Shown here: positions 58,048 through 64,000 of the stretch, piece after piece
Layout of the letters: each line of letters starts with the position of its first letter
How positions within the stretch are numbered: the first letter of the stretch is position 1
Assembly (NCBI RefSeq): GCF_014640555.1
Contig: NZ_BMHE01000013.1
Coordinates: 83,785 to 147,784, forward strand
Length of the DNA: 64,000 nucleotides
DNA from: Paenibacillus marchantiophytorum
GTDB taxonomy: Bacteria; Bacillota; Bacilli; Paenibacillales; NBRC-103111
Direction of reading: 5' to 3'
Notes under the pieces: generated by a model
Told to the model about the DNA's origin: nothing
Seen by the model: only the letters and a program-made list of their open reading frames with translations
Database searches by the model: none
Made by a program: the position numbers and the translations under genes

Positions 58048-58812
58048 CTAATCGAGTGCCATAACAGCTATCCCGCTGCTGTTCAGCAAGCTGCGGATAT
58101 CCCGGGCGAATGCCACGGCATGGGCGCCGTCGCCGTGGAGACAGATCGTGTCCGCCTGCAAGCTCAGATCCTCCCCCTCCAGGGAGAGGACCTTCCCCGT
58201 GCGGACGAGCCTGACCACCTGCGCCGCCGCATCCGCGGCGCTGTGCAGCAGCGCCCCCGGCTGATCGCGGGGCGTCAGGGTGCCGTCGCGCTGATAGCTG
58301 CGATCGGCGAAAGCCTCGCTCGCGGTTCGCAGCCCCGCGGCGGCGCCCGCCCGCAGCAACTCGCTGCCGGGCGGGCCGAACAGCGTCAGCTCCGCGCTGA
58401 CGCTCAGGGTCGCAGCCGCAATGGCGGCGGCTAGCTCATGGCGCTTCGCGGCCATGTGATAGAGCGCGCCATGCGGCTTGACGTGCTGCAGGCGTCCGCC
58501 TTCGGCGTGGACGAACGCCTGCAGCGCCCCGAGCTGATACAGCGTCAGCTCGTAAGCCTCGGCCGGCGTGATCGCCATCTCGCGCCGGCCGAAGCCCTGC
58601 AGATCGGGCAGGCCCGGATGGGCCCCGATCGCAACGCCTTTGCGCAAGCACAGCTGCACGGTGCTGCGCATGGTGGCCGGATCGCCTGCATGGAATCCGC
58701 AGGCGATGTTCGCGGAGCTGACGTAGTCGAGCAGCTCCGCATCACGGCCCAGGCGATAAGCGCCGAAGCCCTCGCCCATATCGCAGTTCAAATCAATACG
58801 CAGCCTCTCCAC
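58048..58812 (-). CDS. pxpA: 5-oxoprolinase subunit PxpA
   Basis: 254 residues from GTG 58812 (AAAAGGAGG before it). [17 protein letters not shown] at the N-terminus, [12 protein letters not shown] and [13 protein letters not shown] are the LamB/YcsF (PxpA) signatures. It works with PxpB and PxpC to open 5-oxoproline to glutamate with ATP. This gene is very GC-rich compared with its neighbours. It is the third gene of the pxpB-pxpC-pxpA unit. Confidence 0.93.
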   Translation of the reverse strand: MERLRIDLNCDMGEGFGAYRLGRDAELLDYVSSANIACGFHAGDPATMRSTVQLCLRKGVAIGAHPGLPDLQGFGRREMAITPAEAYELTLYQLGALQAFVHAEGGRLQHVKPHGALYHMAAKRHELAAAIAAATLSVSAELTLFGPPGSELLRAGAAAGLRTASEAFADRSYQRDGTLTPRDQPGALLHSAADAAAQVVRLVRTGKVLSLEGEDLSLQADTICLHGDGAHAVAFARDIRSLLNSSGIAVMALD

Positions 58813-58827
58813 TCGGCCGTCCTCCTT

Positions 58828-59817
58828 TTATCTACGTGATTCGTGATCTTGGTACCAAGCCTGCATCCCGGCTTCCAACAGCCGCAAATCCATCGCTTGC
58901 AGGAGAAGCTGCTCCTGCGCCTCCCGGTGGCTGACTACCTCGAAACGGATCGTTCCGCCCGGCTTTACTTGAGCCACCAGTGGAAGATCCGCTGTAATGA
59001 CATGCGCGATTCGCGGATAACCGCCTGTCGTCTGACAATCCGCCATCAACAGAATGGGTTGTCCTCCTGCAGGCACCTGGATCGTCCCTTGGACGACGGC
59101 TTCGGAAATCATTTCATGAGATACATCATTTGTCATACGGAGCTGATCACCCTTCAAACGATAGCCCATGCGATCAGATTGCGGTGTCACCATGAACCCT
59201 TGAGCAGCAAACTGCCATCGACTATTCTCCGTGAAATAAGTAGCCTCTTTTCCCCATGTCACTCGCACCGTAGGATTCTCCTCATAGGGCGGGCGTATAA
59301 GCGTGCTCACCGCACCCGCAGGTTGGTTTCTAGCAAACCTTTTCATTTCACCTTCACCAACATTCAACTGATCGCCAACTTGAAGCCCTCTTCCTTCGTA
59401 ACCGCCTAATCCTGCTCGCAAATACGTGCTTTGGCTGCCGAGCACCGATCGGCCCTCAAAACCACCGCTAACAGCCAAATAAGCTCTGCAGCCTTGCCTG
59501 GCATAATCGATAGTCAACCGCTCACGCTGATAAATGTTGAATGGACGCCACAAAGGCATGGGAGTTCCGTCGATCTCAGCTTCCATATCAGCTCCGCATA
59601 TCGCGATGACCATGTCCTTTTGCGCTGTCAGAATCGGACCTGACAGCGTCATTTCCAATGTACAGGCATCTGCTTTGTTGCCAACTAGTATGTTGGCCGT
59701 CCGATGCGCAAAAGAATCCATAGGACCTGAGGCGATAACGCCGTATTTGCGAAACCCAAAACGTCCTTCATCCTGCAAGGTCGACAGCAGTCCAGGCTTG
59801 CTAACCTCAAAGCCCAT
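58828..59817 (-). CDS. pxpC: 5-oxoprolinase subunit PxpC
   Basis: 329 residues from ATG 59817 (AAAGGAAGC six bases upstream; the frame is open 18 codons upstream). GLLSTLQDEGRFGFRKYGVIASGPMDSF and NTAL-type NILVGN are typical of the KipA/PxpC, biotin-dependent carboxyltransferase-like, family; the C-terminal QTTGGYPRIAHVITAD is the second signature. Overlaps the end of pxpB by 11 bases, so pxpB and pxpC are coupled. Confidence 0.93.
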   Translation of the reverse strand: MGFEVSKPGLLSTLQDEGRFGFRKYGVIASGPMDSFAHRTANILVGNKADACTLEMTLSGPILTAQKDMVIAICGADMEAEIDGTPMPLWRPFNIYQRERLTIDYARQGCRAYLAVSGGFEGRSVLGSQSTYLRAGLGGYEGRGLQVGDQLNVGEGEMKRFARNQPAGAVSTLIRPPYEENPTVRVTWGKEATYFTENSRWQFAAQGFMVTPQSDRMGYRLKGDQLRMTNDVSHEMISEAVVQGTIQVPAGGQPILLMADCQTTGGYPRIAHVITADLPLVAQVKPGGTIRFEVVSHREAQEQLLLQAMDLRLLEAGMQAWYQDHESRR

Positions 59818-60607
59818 AGGTTTGCTTCCTTTCCCTTGAAGCTTCAAACTGCTCTTCCGTAATAGCGACAAATCGCACGAGATTCCCGGCCTTCAGCAAA
59901 GATGGCGGGTCATCCTGGGGTCGGAATAGATCAAGCGGCGTACGGCCGATCAAGTTCCAGCCCCCTGGCGTTTCAAATGGGTATATACCTGTTTGATTGC
60001 CGCCAATGCCCACCGATCCCGCAGGAATCCGGGTTCTTGGCTGCGATTTCCGCGGCGTCGCAAGCCTCTCATCCAATCCGCCTAAATACGGAAAGCCTGG
60101 CGCAAAGCCGATCATGAAGACAGGATACGTCCGCGAGGTATGCAGATGAATAATTGCCTCCTGCGATACATGGTGAAAAGCTGCAACAGCTGCAAGATCA
60201 GGGCCGTACTGCTCACTATAACAAACAGGTATATTAATAATTTCCTCAGGTTTGTGCGTAGATGTCTCATTCTCATGTTCAAAACTCATCAACAGCCGGT
60301 CGATATGCTGGCAAACAATGTCGTAGGGGAGCTCTGTTTCCGCTATTTTGGCGCGCAGCGCGCCCCCCACTGCTTTGGCAGCCAGATTCTGCTCGTAGAT
60401 CAGCAGGCTGTCATAGTAGATTGTAATTGTTGTATAAGCGGTAACCAGCTCGATAAAACCAGCAAATCGGTTGTTTTCTATATGGACCGCCAGCCGGCCA
60501 ATTCGCTCCAGTTGGGCTACGTCGATGCTTGTCCCTAGCTGCATCACAAGGGCTGAATCACCAAGCGGCTGATAGTTATAACGATCAGAGCGCATTGATT
60601 TAGGCAA
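59807..60607 (-). CDS. pxpB: 5-oxoprolinase subunit PxpB
   Basis: 266 residues (from TTG 60607; ATG 60595 is possible). YQPLGDSALVMQLG at the start, and IGFAPGFPYLGGLDERLATPRKSQPRTRIPAGSVGIGGNQTGIYPFETPGGWNLIGRTP in the C-terminal half (too conserved to be anything but PxpB/KipI). In Bacillus KipI also inhibits the kinase KinA, and related proteins may have this role. It overlaps the upstream esterase stop by eight bases. Confidence 0.93.
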   Translation of the reverse strand: MPKSMRSDRYNYQPLGDSALVMQLGTSIDVAQLERIGRLAVHIENNRFAGFIELVTAYTTITIYYDSLLIYEQNLAAKAVGGALRAKIAETELPYDIVCQHIDRLLMSFEHENETSTHKPEEIINIPVCYSEQYGPDLAAVAAFHHVSQEAIIHLHTSRTYPVFMIGFAPGFPYLGGLDERLATPRKSQPRTRIPAGSVGIGGNQTGIYPFETPGGWNLIGRTPLDLFRPQDDPPSLLKAGNLVRFVAITEEQFEASRERKQTYGL

Positions 60608-61406
60608 AGTTCTGCTTTTTCAGCCAATTCGCACACGTTTCCGGCCATTGATAAGCTTCTGTATGATCTTCAGCCAAGCCAATCCCATGACGCCCGCTCT
60701 CGTACACATGGAGGTCAAAAGGCACTTTGTTCCGGCTAAGCGCGGCGGCAAATAACAAACTGTTTTCTACAGGAACAGCCGCATCGTCGGCTGTATGCCA
60801 GAGGAACGTAGGCGGCGTATCTTCGGTAATTTGTTGATCATTGGATAACAGCGTTACCAGCTCGGGATCTGGTGTTTGTCCCAACAGGTTATGCATCGAT
60901 CCCACATGGGCAAATTCTCCGTCGAACGTAATTACCGGATAACATAGCACCATCACATCTGGGCGGCTGCTGTGTCTGTCAATTGGATCCTCTGACGCTT
61001 CATTTCCCGCATCATAATGAGTGCCTGCCGAGGAGGCAAGATGTCCGCCTGCGGAGAAGCCGAGAATACCGATTCGATTCGGATCTATGCCCCATTCTCC
61101 GGCATGGTGTCTCACCGTCCGGATGGCCCTTTGCGCATCTTGCAGCGGAAGCGGATGCTCGTGCGGAGCCACGCGGTAGTTAAGAACATAGGCGGCAATC
61201 CCCAGCCCATTCAGCCATTTGGCAATAGGACCCGCTTCATGCTCGGCACGCCTAGAGTAACCGCCGCCAGGACATACTATAACGGCAGAGCTCAAGCCTT
61301 CTTTGGCAACAGGATATAAGGTCAAACTCGGACATCCTTGGTTATCCTCACCGATGCTGCCTGCGGATGCTCCGGGCCATAATTCAATTGTTTCATTTCC
61401 ACTCAT
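60600..61406 (-). CDS. Alpha/beta hydrolase, BD-FAE/acetyl-esterase type
   Basis: 268 residues. Oxyanion loop VIVCPGGGYSRRA, the nucleophile Ser in GILGFSAGGHLASS, the acid Asp in WHTADDAAVPVENS and the His in ESGRHGIGLAEDH complete the catalytic triad. It belongs to the prolyl-oligopeptidase-like acetyl xylan esterase or BD-FAE group. No signal peptide, so it is cytoplasmic. It overlaps the start of pxpB by eight bases and may be the first gene of that operon; the substrate is unknown. Confidence 0.9.
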   Translation of the reverse strand: MSGNETIELWPGASAGSIGEDNQGCPSLTLYPVAKEGLSSAVIVCPGGGYSRRAEHEAGPIAKWLNGLGIAAYVLNYRVAPHEHPLPLQDAQRAIRTVRHHAGEWGIDPNRIGILGFSAGGHLASSAGTHYDAGNEASEDPIDRHSSRPDVMVLCYPVITFDGEFAHVGSMHNLLGQTPDPELVTLLSNDQQITEDTPPTFLWHTADDAAVPVENSLLFAAALSRNKVPFDLHVYESGRHGIGLAEDHTEAYQWPETCANWLKKQNFA

Positions 61407-61501
61407 TGTGAAACCCCCTTATTTGATTTCCGTACTAAGATAATAATATCCAAACTTAACCAAGTAGCAAAGAGTCTATTTATAATAAGGAGCTGATCTT
61501 C

Positions 61502-61822
61502 ATGATTGTCGCTACAACGGAACAAATTGCAGGCTATGAAGTAACCGAAGTGCTCGGAAGTACATTTGGTGTTGTCGTGCGCGCCCGCGGCATTGGCGGT
61601 GACATTCTTGCCTCGTTGAAAAGTCTTGTTGGCGGGGAAGTCACCCAGTACACACAGATGGTGGAAGACGGACGCAAGCAGGCTATGGATCGATTGGTGA
61701 AAAATGCCGCCGCTATGGGCGCAGATGCCATCGTGATGATGCGTTTCGACAGTGGTGATATCGGTCAAAATATGAGTGAAATCGTTGCCTACGGCACTGC
61801 CGTCCGGACACGCAGGCTATGA
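61502..61822 (+). CDS. YbjQ/UPF0145-family protein
   Basis: 106 residues. The repeated pattern MIVATTEQIAGYEVTEVLGSTFG, GVVVRARGIGGDILASLKSLVGGE, and the C-terminal ADAIVMMRFDSGDIG is the UPF0145 (YbjQ) consensus. YbjQ proteins form a pentamer ring and are sometimes called heavy-metal-binding. It starts at ATG 61502 with AAGGAG nine bases upstream and overlaps the next gene by four bases. Confidence 0.92.
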   Translation: MIVATTEQIAGYEVTEVLGSTFGVVVRARGIGGDILASLKSLVGGEVTQYTQMVEDGRKQAMDRLVKNAAAMGADAIVMMRFDSGDIGQNMSEIVAYGTAVRTRRL

Positions 61823-62064
61823 ATGCAATTACCCCTTTTTTACTCTTTTATGGGGCATGGTTCGCGGGTATTGTGATTCTCTTCCTACTTGGCTATCTTA
61901 TCTATGATAAACGATACAAAAACAACGGTTCGAAAACACCGGAAAAACCGTCCAACGGATTTCTTTCGACACCTGAAGTGTTCATCGACCCCAAGGATGG
62001 CTACACGTACAGGGTTTACTACAACCCGCGGTCGGGCGACAGAGAGTATATTCGCGAAAAATAG
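61819..62064 (+). CDS. Small membrane protein, 81 aa
   Basis: One N-terminal membrane helix (LLFYGAWFAGIVILFLLGYLIY) then a basic, Pro/Asn-rich soluble tail (FLSTPEVFIDPKDGYTYRVYYNPRSGDREYIREK) with a repeat-like DPKDGYTYR-x-YY motif. The start overlaps the stop of the YbjQ gene (ATGA), so the pair is translationally coupled and could form a membrane-anchored complex. I do not recognise the family. Function unknown. Confidence 0.75.
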   Translation: MNAITPFLLFYGAWFAGIVILFLLGYLIYDKRYKNNGSKTPEKPSNGFLSTPEVFIDPKDGYTYRVYYNPRSGDREYIREK

Positions 62065-62077
62065 TCGTGGCGACGCC

Positions 62078-62128
62078 AAAAAGCCGTACACACTGAGCTT
62101 ACGCTCTTCTGTGTACGGCTTTATTTTG
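62078..62128. terminator. Bidirectional terminator between the YbjQ unit and the nucleotidase
   Basis: AAAGCCGTACACA (62080-62092) pairs with TGTGTACGGCTTT (62110-62122), perfect over 13 bases, with T/A runs at both sides. It ends two convergent units. Confidence 0.85.
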
Positions 62129-62136
62129 ATATTACA

Positions 62137-63735
62137 CTAGTCCCAAATGACTTCCCAGTTATGATTCAAGGTAGCTTCTATCGTTCCCCGCTCCATAATG
62201 TAGCCTGCCAGTAATTCAGCGACATCTGTCGGAATATCCTTCACGACCGGTTTGTTCTGGAACATGGCATAATTGCCGCCGCCCGCGGCGCGATAATTGT
62301 TCATAACGACATCAAAAGAAGCCCCGAGATCAAGCGCTTTCCCCTCAAAATCCAATTGCACGACACGGGATCCGATGGGCCGCGAAATATTCAATTTGTA
62401 CGTAATCCCTTCCCACATATCATAGTTAAAATGCTGCGGCTTAGGTTCTTTGAACTTGCTGCTGACCTGAATATCCCCCGTCGATGTGAGCTCGAAATAT
62501 TCGGCCGACTGCTCCAAGGCATCCTTGATGTCTTGACCGGAAATCCGAATCACTTTGAGGGTATTCGGATAAATATAGTTCGAGACGATGTCTCTCATCG
62601 TAATATCGGAAGGAAATCCAGGTGAGACATTATCGAACAAGGCTGTATTGGATATGGAAGCCCCTGACAAATCCATCTGTACGCGGTTGATGAACTCGAT
62701 CAACGCATTGTCCTTCAACCGAATCTGCATCGGATCCGTTACCCGCATATCGCCTGCAAGCTTGCCTATCGGCTGATCCAGCCATTCTTGCGTCTTCGCT
62801 TCGTAGGAGCTGACCAGCTCAACAAGCTTCTGGTCCGCTTCCATGCCGACAACAGTCAGCAGCTCGGAAGCCTTGCTGTCCACCTGCCAGCTGCCGTCCG
62901 GCTTTTGGGACAGCTCAAGCTGCACTTTGCCCAGGGTCACTCCCGTCGTCCCCGGCTGAACAACGATGACACCGTTAATCTTGGTTCCCGCGATGCTCCG
63001 GTGTTGATGTCCTGTAAGCAGCACATCGATCCCTTCGACTTCCATGCAGAGCTGGTAGCCTTGATTTTCACCTGTGAGTGGTTCTGTTGGTTCGCCAGTC
63101 GTCAGATCACGTTCAAAACCGCCATGATAAGAGACGACAACAACATCCACTTGTTCTTTCTCTTTGAGAACCTTCACCCAAGTTTGGGCTGCTTCAATGG
63201 CATCTATAAATCTCAGACCTTCGATATGCGCCGGATTTTCCCAATTTGGGATATAGGGTGTTGTCAGCCCCAAAATACCAAGCCTAACGCCACTTTGCAA
63301 TTGCTTCACGATATAAGGCTGGCCAAGGAAAGGCTCCCCGCTTCGGTCATCCAAAATTGTTGCACATAGCCAGGGGAAGTTGGATTCTTTGACTGCCTTT
63401 TGCAGGACTTCAAGGCCATAATTAAATTCATGATTCCCCAGAACAGCCGCATCATAGCCCAAATAGTTAAGTCCAAGCACCATCGGATCCATCGGCTCGT
63501 TGTCCAATCTGGCATGATAATAAGCCAAGGGGGTTCCTTGGATCAAATCGCCGTTGTCAATCACAATCACTTCTTGATGAAGGCTGCGTTCATTAGCAAT
63601 CAGTGCGGCTATTTTCGTTAATCCTACTTCGTTAGCTTGGTTGTTCGCATACTGGATCGGCAGCATACTGCCGTGCAAATCGCTCGTTTCCAATATGCTG
63701 ATTGTACAAGTGTTCTGTGAGGATGCATGAACCAA
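62137..63735 (-). CDS. 5'-nucleotidase / 2',3'-cyclic phosphodiesterase-like metallophosphatase
   Basis: 532 residues from TTG 63735, which has TAGGAG eight bases upstream and begins MVHASSQNTC; the frame is open 16 codons further. The calcineurin-like domain has the five metal motifs: ETSDLHGS, IDNGDLIQG, LGNHEFNYG, VVSYHGGFE and TGHQHRSI. The C-terminal nucleotidase domain has NTALFDNV and YRAAGGGNYAMF. It is in the UshA/YfkN class, but no signal peptide is evident with this start, so it may be cytoplasmic or use another route. Removes phosphate from nucleotides. Confidence 0.9.
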   Translation of the reverse strand: MVHASSQNTCTISILETSDLHGSMLPIQYANNQANEVGLTKIAALIANERSLHQEVIVIDNGDLIQGTPLAYYHARLDNEPMDPMVLGLNYLGYDAAVLGNHEFNYGLEVLQKAVKESNFPWLCATILDDRSGEPFLGQPYIVKQLQSGVRLGILGLTTPYIPNWENPAHIEGLRFIDAIEAAQTWVKVLKEKEQVDVVVVSYHGGFERDLTTGEPTEPLTGENQGYQLCMEVEGIDVLLTGHQHRSIAGTKINGVIVVQPGTTGVTLGKVQLELSQKPDGSWQVDSKASELLTVVGMEADQKLVELVSSYEAKTQEWLDQPIGKLAGDMRVTDPMQIRLKDNALIEFINRVQMDLSGASISNTALFDNVSPGFPSDITMRDIVSNYIYPNTLKVIRISGQDIKDALEQSAEYFELTSTGDIQVSSKFKEPKPQHFNYDMWEGITYKLNISRPIGSRVVQLDFEGKALDLGASFDVVMNNYRAAGGGNYAMFQNKPVVKDIPTDVAELLAGYIMERGTIEATLNHNWEVIWD

Positions 63736-63879
63736 ACTAACCACTCCTATGGTTGAATTTATTTTGTGTTGATTATTATACAATAGAGAATGGTAGATTG
63801 ACAGGTGGCCGAGTTGTGGAGTTTCTGCTTCTGTTTGGGCGGGCCTTTGGGGGGTGGTTATTGCGTTTGGCTGGATTTA

Positions 63880-64000
63880 CGCCAGTCAAATTATCAATTT
63901 CACCTCTGAAAACCGAAAACACTGGAGTTATTCCAGTGGAATTCGGGTTTGTGGGCTCTGGGAAGGCTTTTTTTTGCATTTCACTGGACAAACTCCAGTC
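63880..64000. repeat. Short repeats with a CACTGGAGTTTATCCAGTG-like core
   Basis: ACTGGAGTTATTCCAGTGGAATT (about 63920-63942) and a reverse or related copy CACTGGACAAACTCCAGTC (63982-64000), plus ACGCCAGTC (63880s). Each is an inverted repeat of ACTGGA...TCCAGT. The interval after the nucleotidase start holds only these and no convincing gene. Confidence 0.55.

Noticed and set aside
61403..61768. 121-codon minus-strand frame opposite the YbjQ gene
   Set aside because: Antisense to a clear UPF0145 gene. The plus-strand frame has the ribosome binding site and conserved motifs.
63776..63991. 71-codon minus-strand frame at the right end
   Set aside because: Most of it is translation of the ACTGGA/TCCAGT repeats; Pro/Asn/Arg-rich with no ribosome binding site.

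Overview
The window looks like chromosomal DNA from a Paenibacillus-type, endospore-forming member of the Bacillota. Several things point that way: a Spo0E-like phosphatase, a CD3324-type regulator, the AlaR/AlaT pair, MutS2 beside a long ZapA-CvpA unit, a pheST operon under a T-box, strong AGGAGG-like ribosome binding sites with frequent GTG/TTG starts, and many short intergenic inverted repeats. I see no rRNA, tRNA, CRISPR array or prophage block. This assignment rests on gene content and recall of families, not on a search.

Layout. Positions 1-2394 hold the N-terminal 798 codons of a large double glycosyltransferase that runs off the left edge. 2.8-4.4 kb is an AT-rich three-gene unit on the plus strand: MerR regulator, unknown protein, ClpP paralogue. 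4.8-7.1 kb holds two tandem DGQHR (DndB-like) genes. 7.2-9.9 kb has an aminotransferase, a site-2-protease-like membrane protease and an Spx/ArsC-like protein. 10-21.3 kb is a long minus-strand cobalamin operon (btuF-btuC-btuD-cobT-cobU-cbiB-cobS-cobD-cobQ-ATR-rluA) behind a B12 riboswitch. 21.3-24.5 kb contains a lipoprotein, the Spo0E-like protein, alaR-alaT and a small GNAT-like protein. An IS1182-type element sits at 25.1-26.7 kb. 26.8-31.1 kb holds cysK, an MFS transporter, a zinc-ribbon protein, a 27-residue membrane peptide, a DUF350 protein and a PspA homologue. 31.3-41.5 kb is housekeeping: mutS2, cvpA, a ZapA with a huge Gln-rich coiled coil, pheT, pheS and the T-box leader, with a YvlD-like protein, a CuA-type lipoprotein and a CheY-like protein between them. 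41.5-46.5 kb has a MarR/DHA2 efflux pair, signal peptidase I, an aldo-keto reductase and glutaminase. 46.6-54.1 kb combines metal genes (CopC-CopD fusion, NikR) with cyclic-di-GMP proteins. 54.3-57.5 kb has sugar-type enzymes with an AraC regulator and a CD3324 regulator. 57.5-57.9 kb has two tiny peptide ORFs. 58-61.4 kb has the 5-oxoprolinase genes pxpB-pxpC-pxpA and an esterase. The right end has a YbjQ protein and a 5'-nucleotidase-like phosphatase.

How the genes work together. The B12 block imports corrinoids (BtuFCD), adenosylates and amidates them (ATR, CobQ), makes the aminopropanol arm (CobD, CbiB) and builds the nucleotide loop (CobU, CobT, CobS). No corrin-ring genes are present, so in this window it is a salvage and finishing pathway. 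PspA and DUF350 genes form a membrane-stress module. NikR, the CopCD fusion and the MHYT-GGDEF-EAL protein are closely packed in one direction and may share a transcript.

The most unusual items are the ClpP paralogue with Glu at the catalytic Asp position and an apparent ATC start, the orphan tandem DGQHR genes with palindromes in front of them, the ZapA protein extended five-fold by Gln-rich repeats, and a self-contained transcription unit (promoter, RBS, 21-codon ORF, terminator) at 57.57-57.83 kb.
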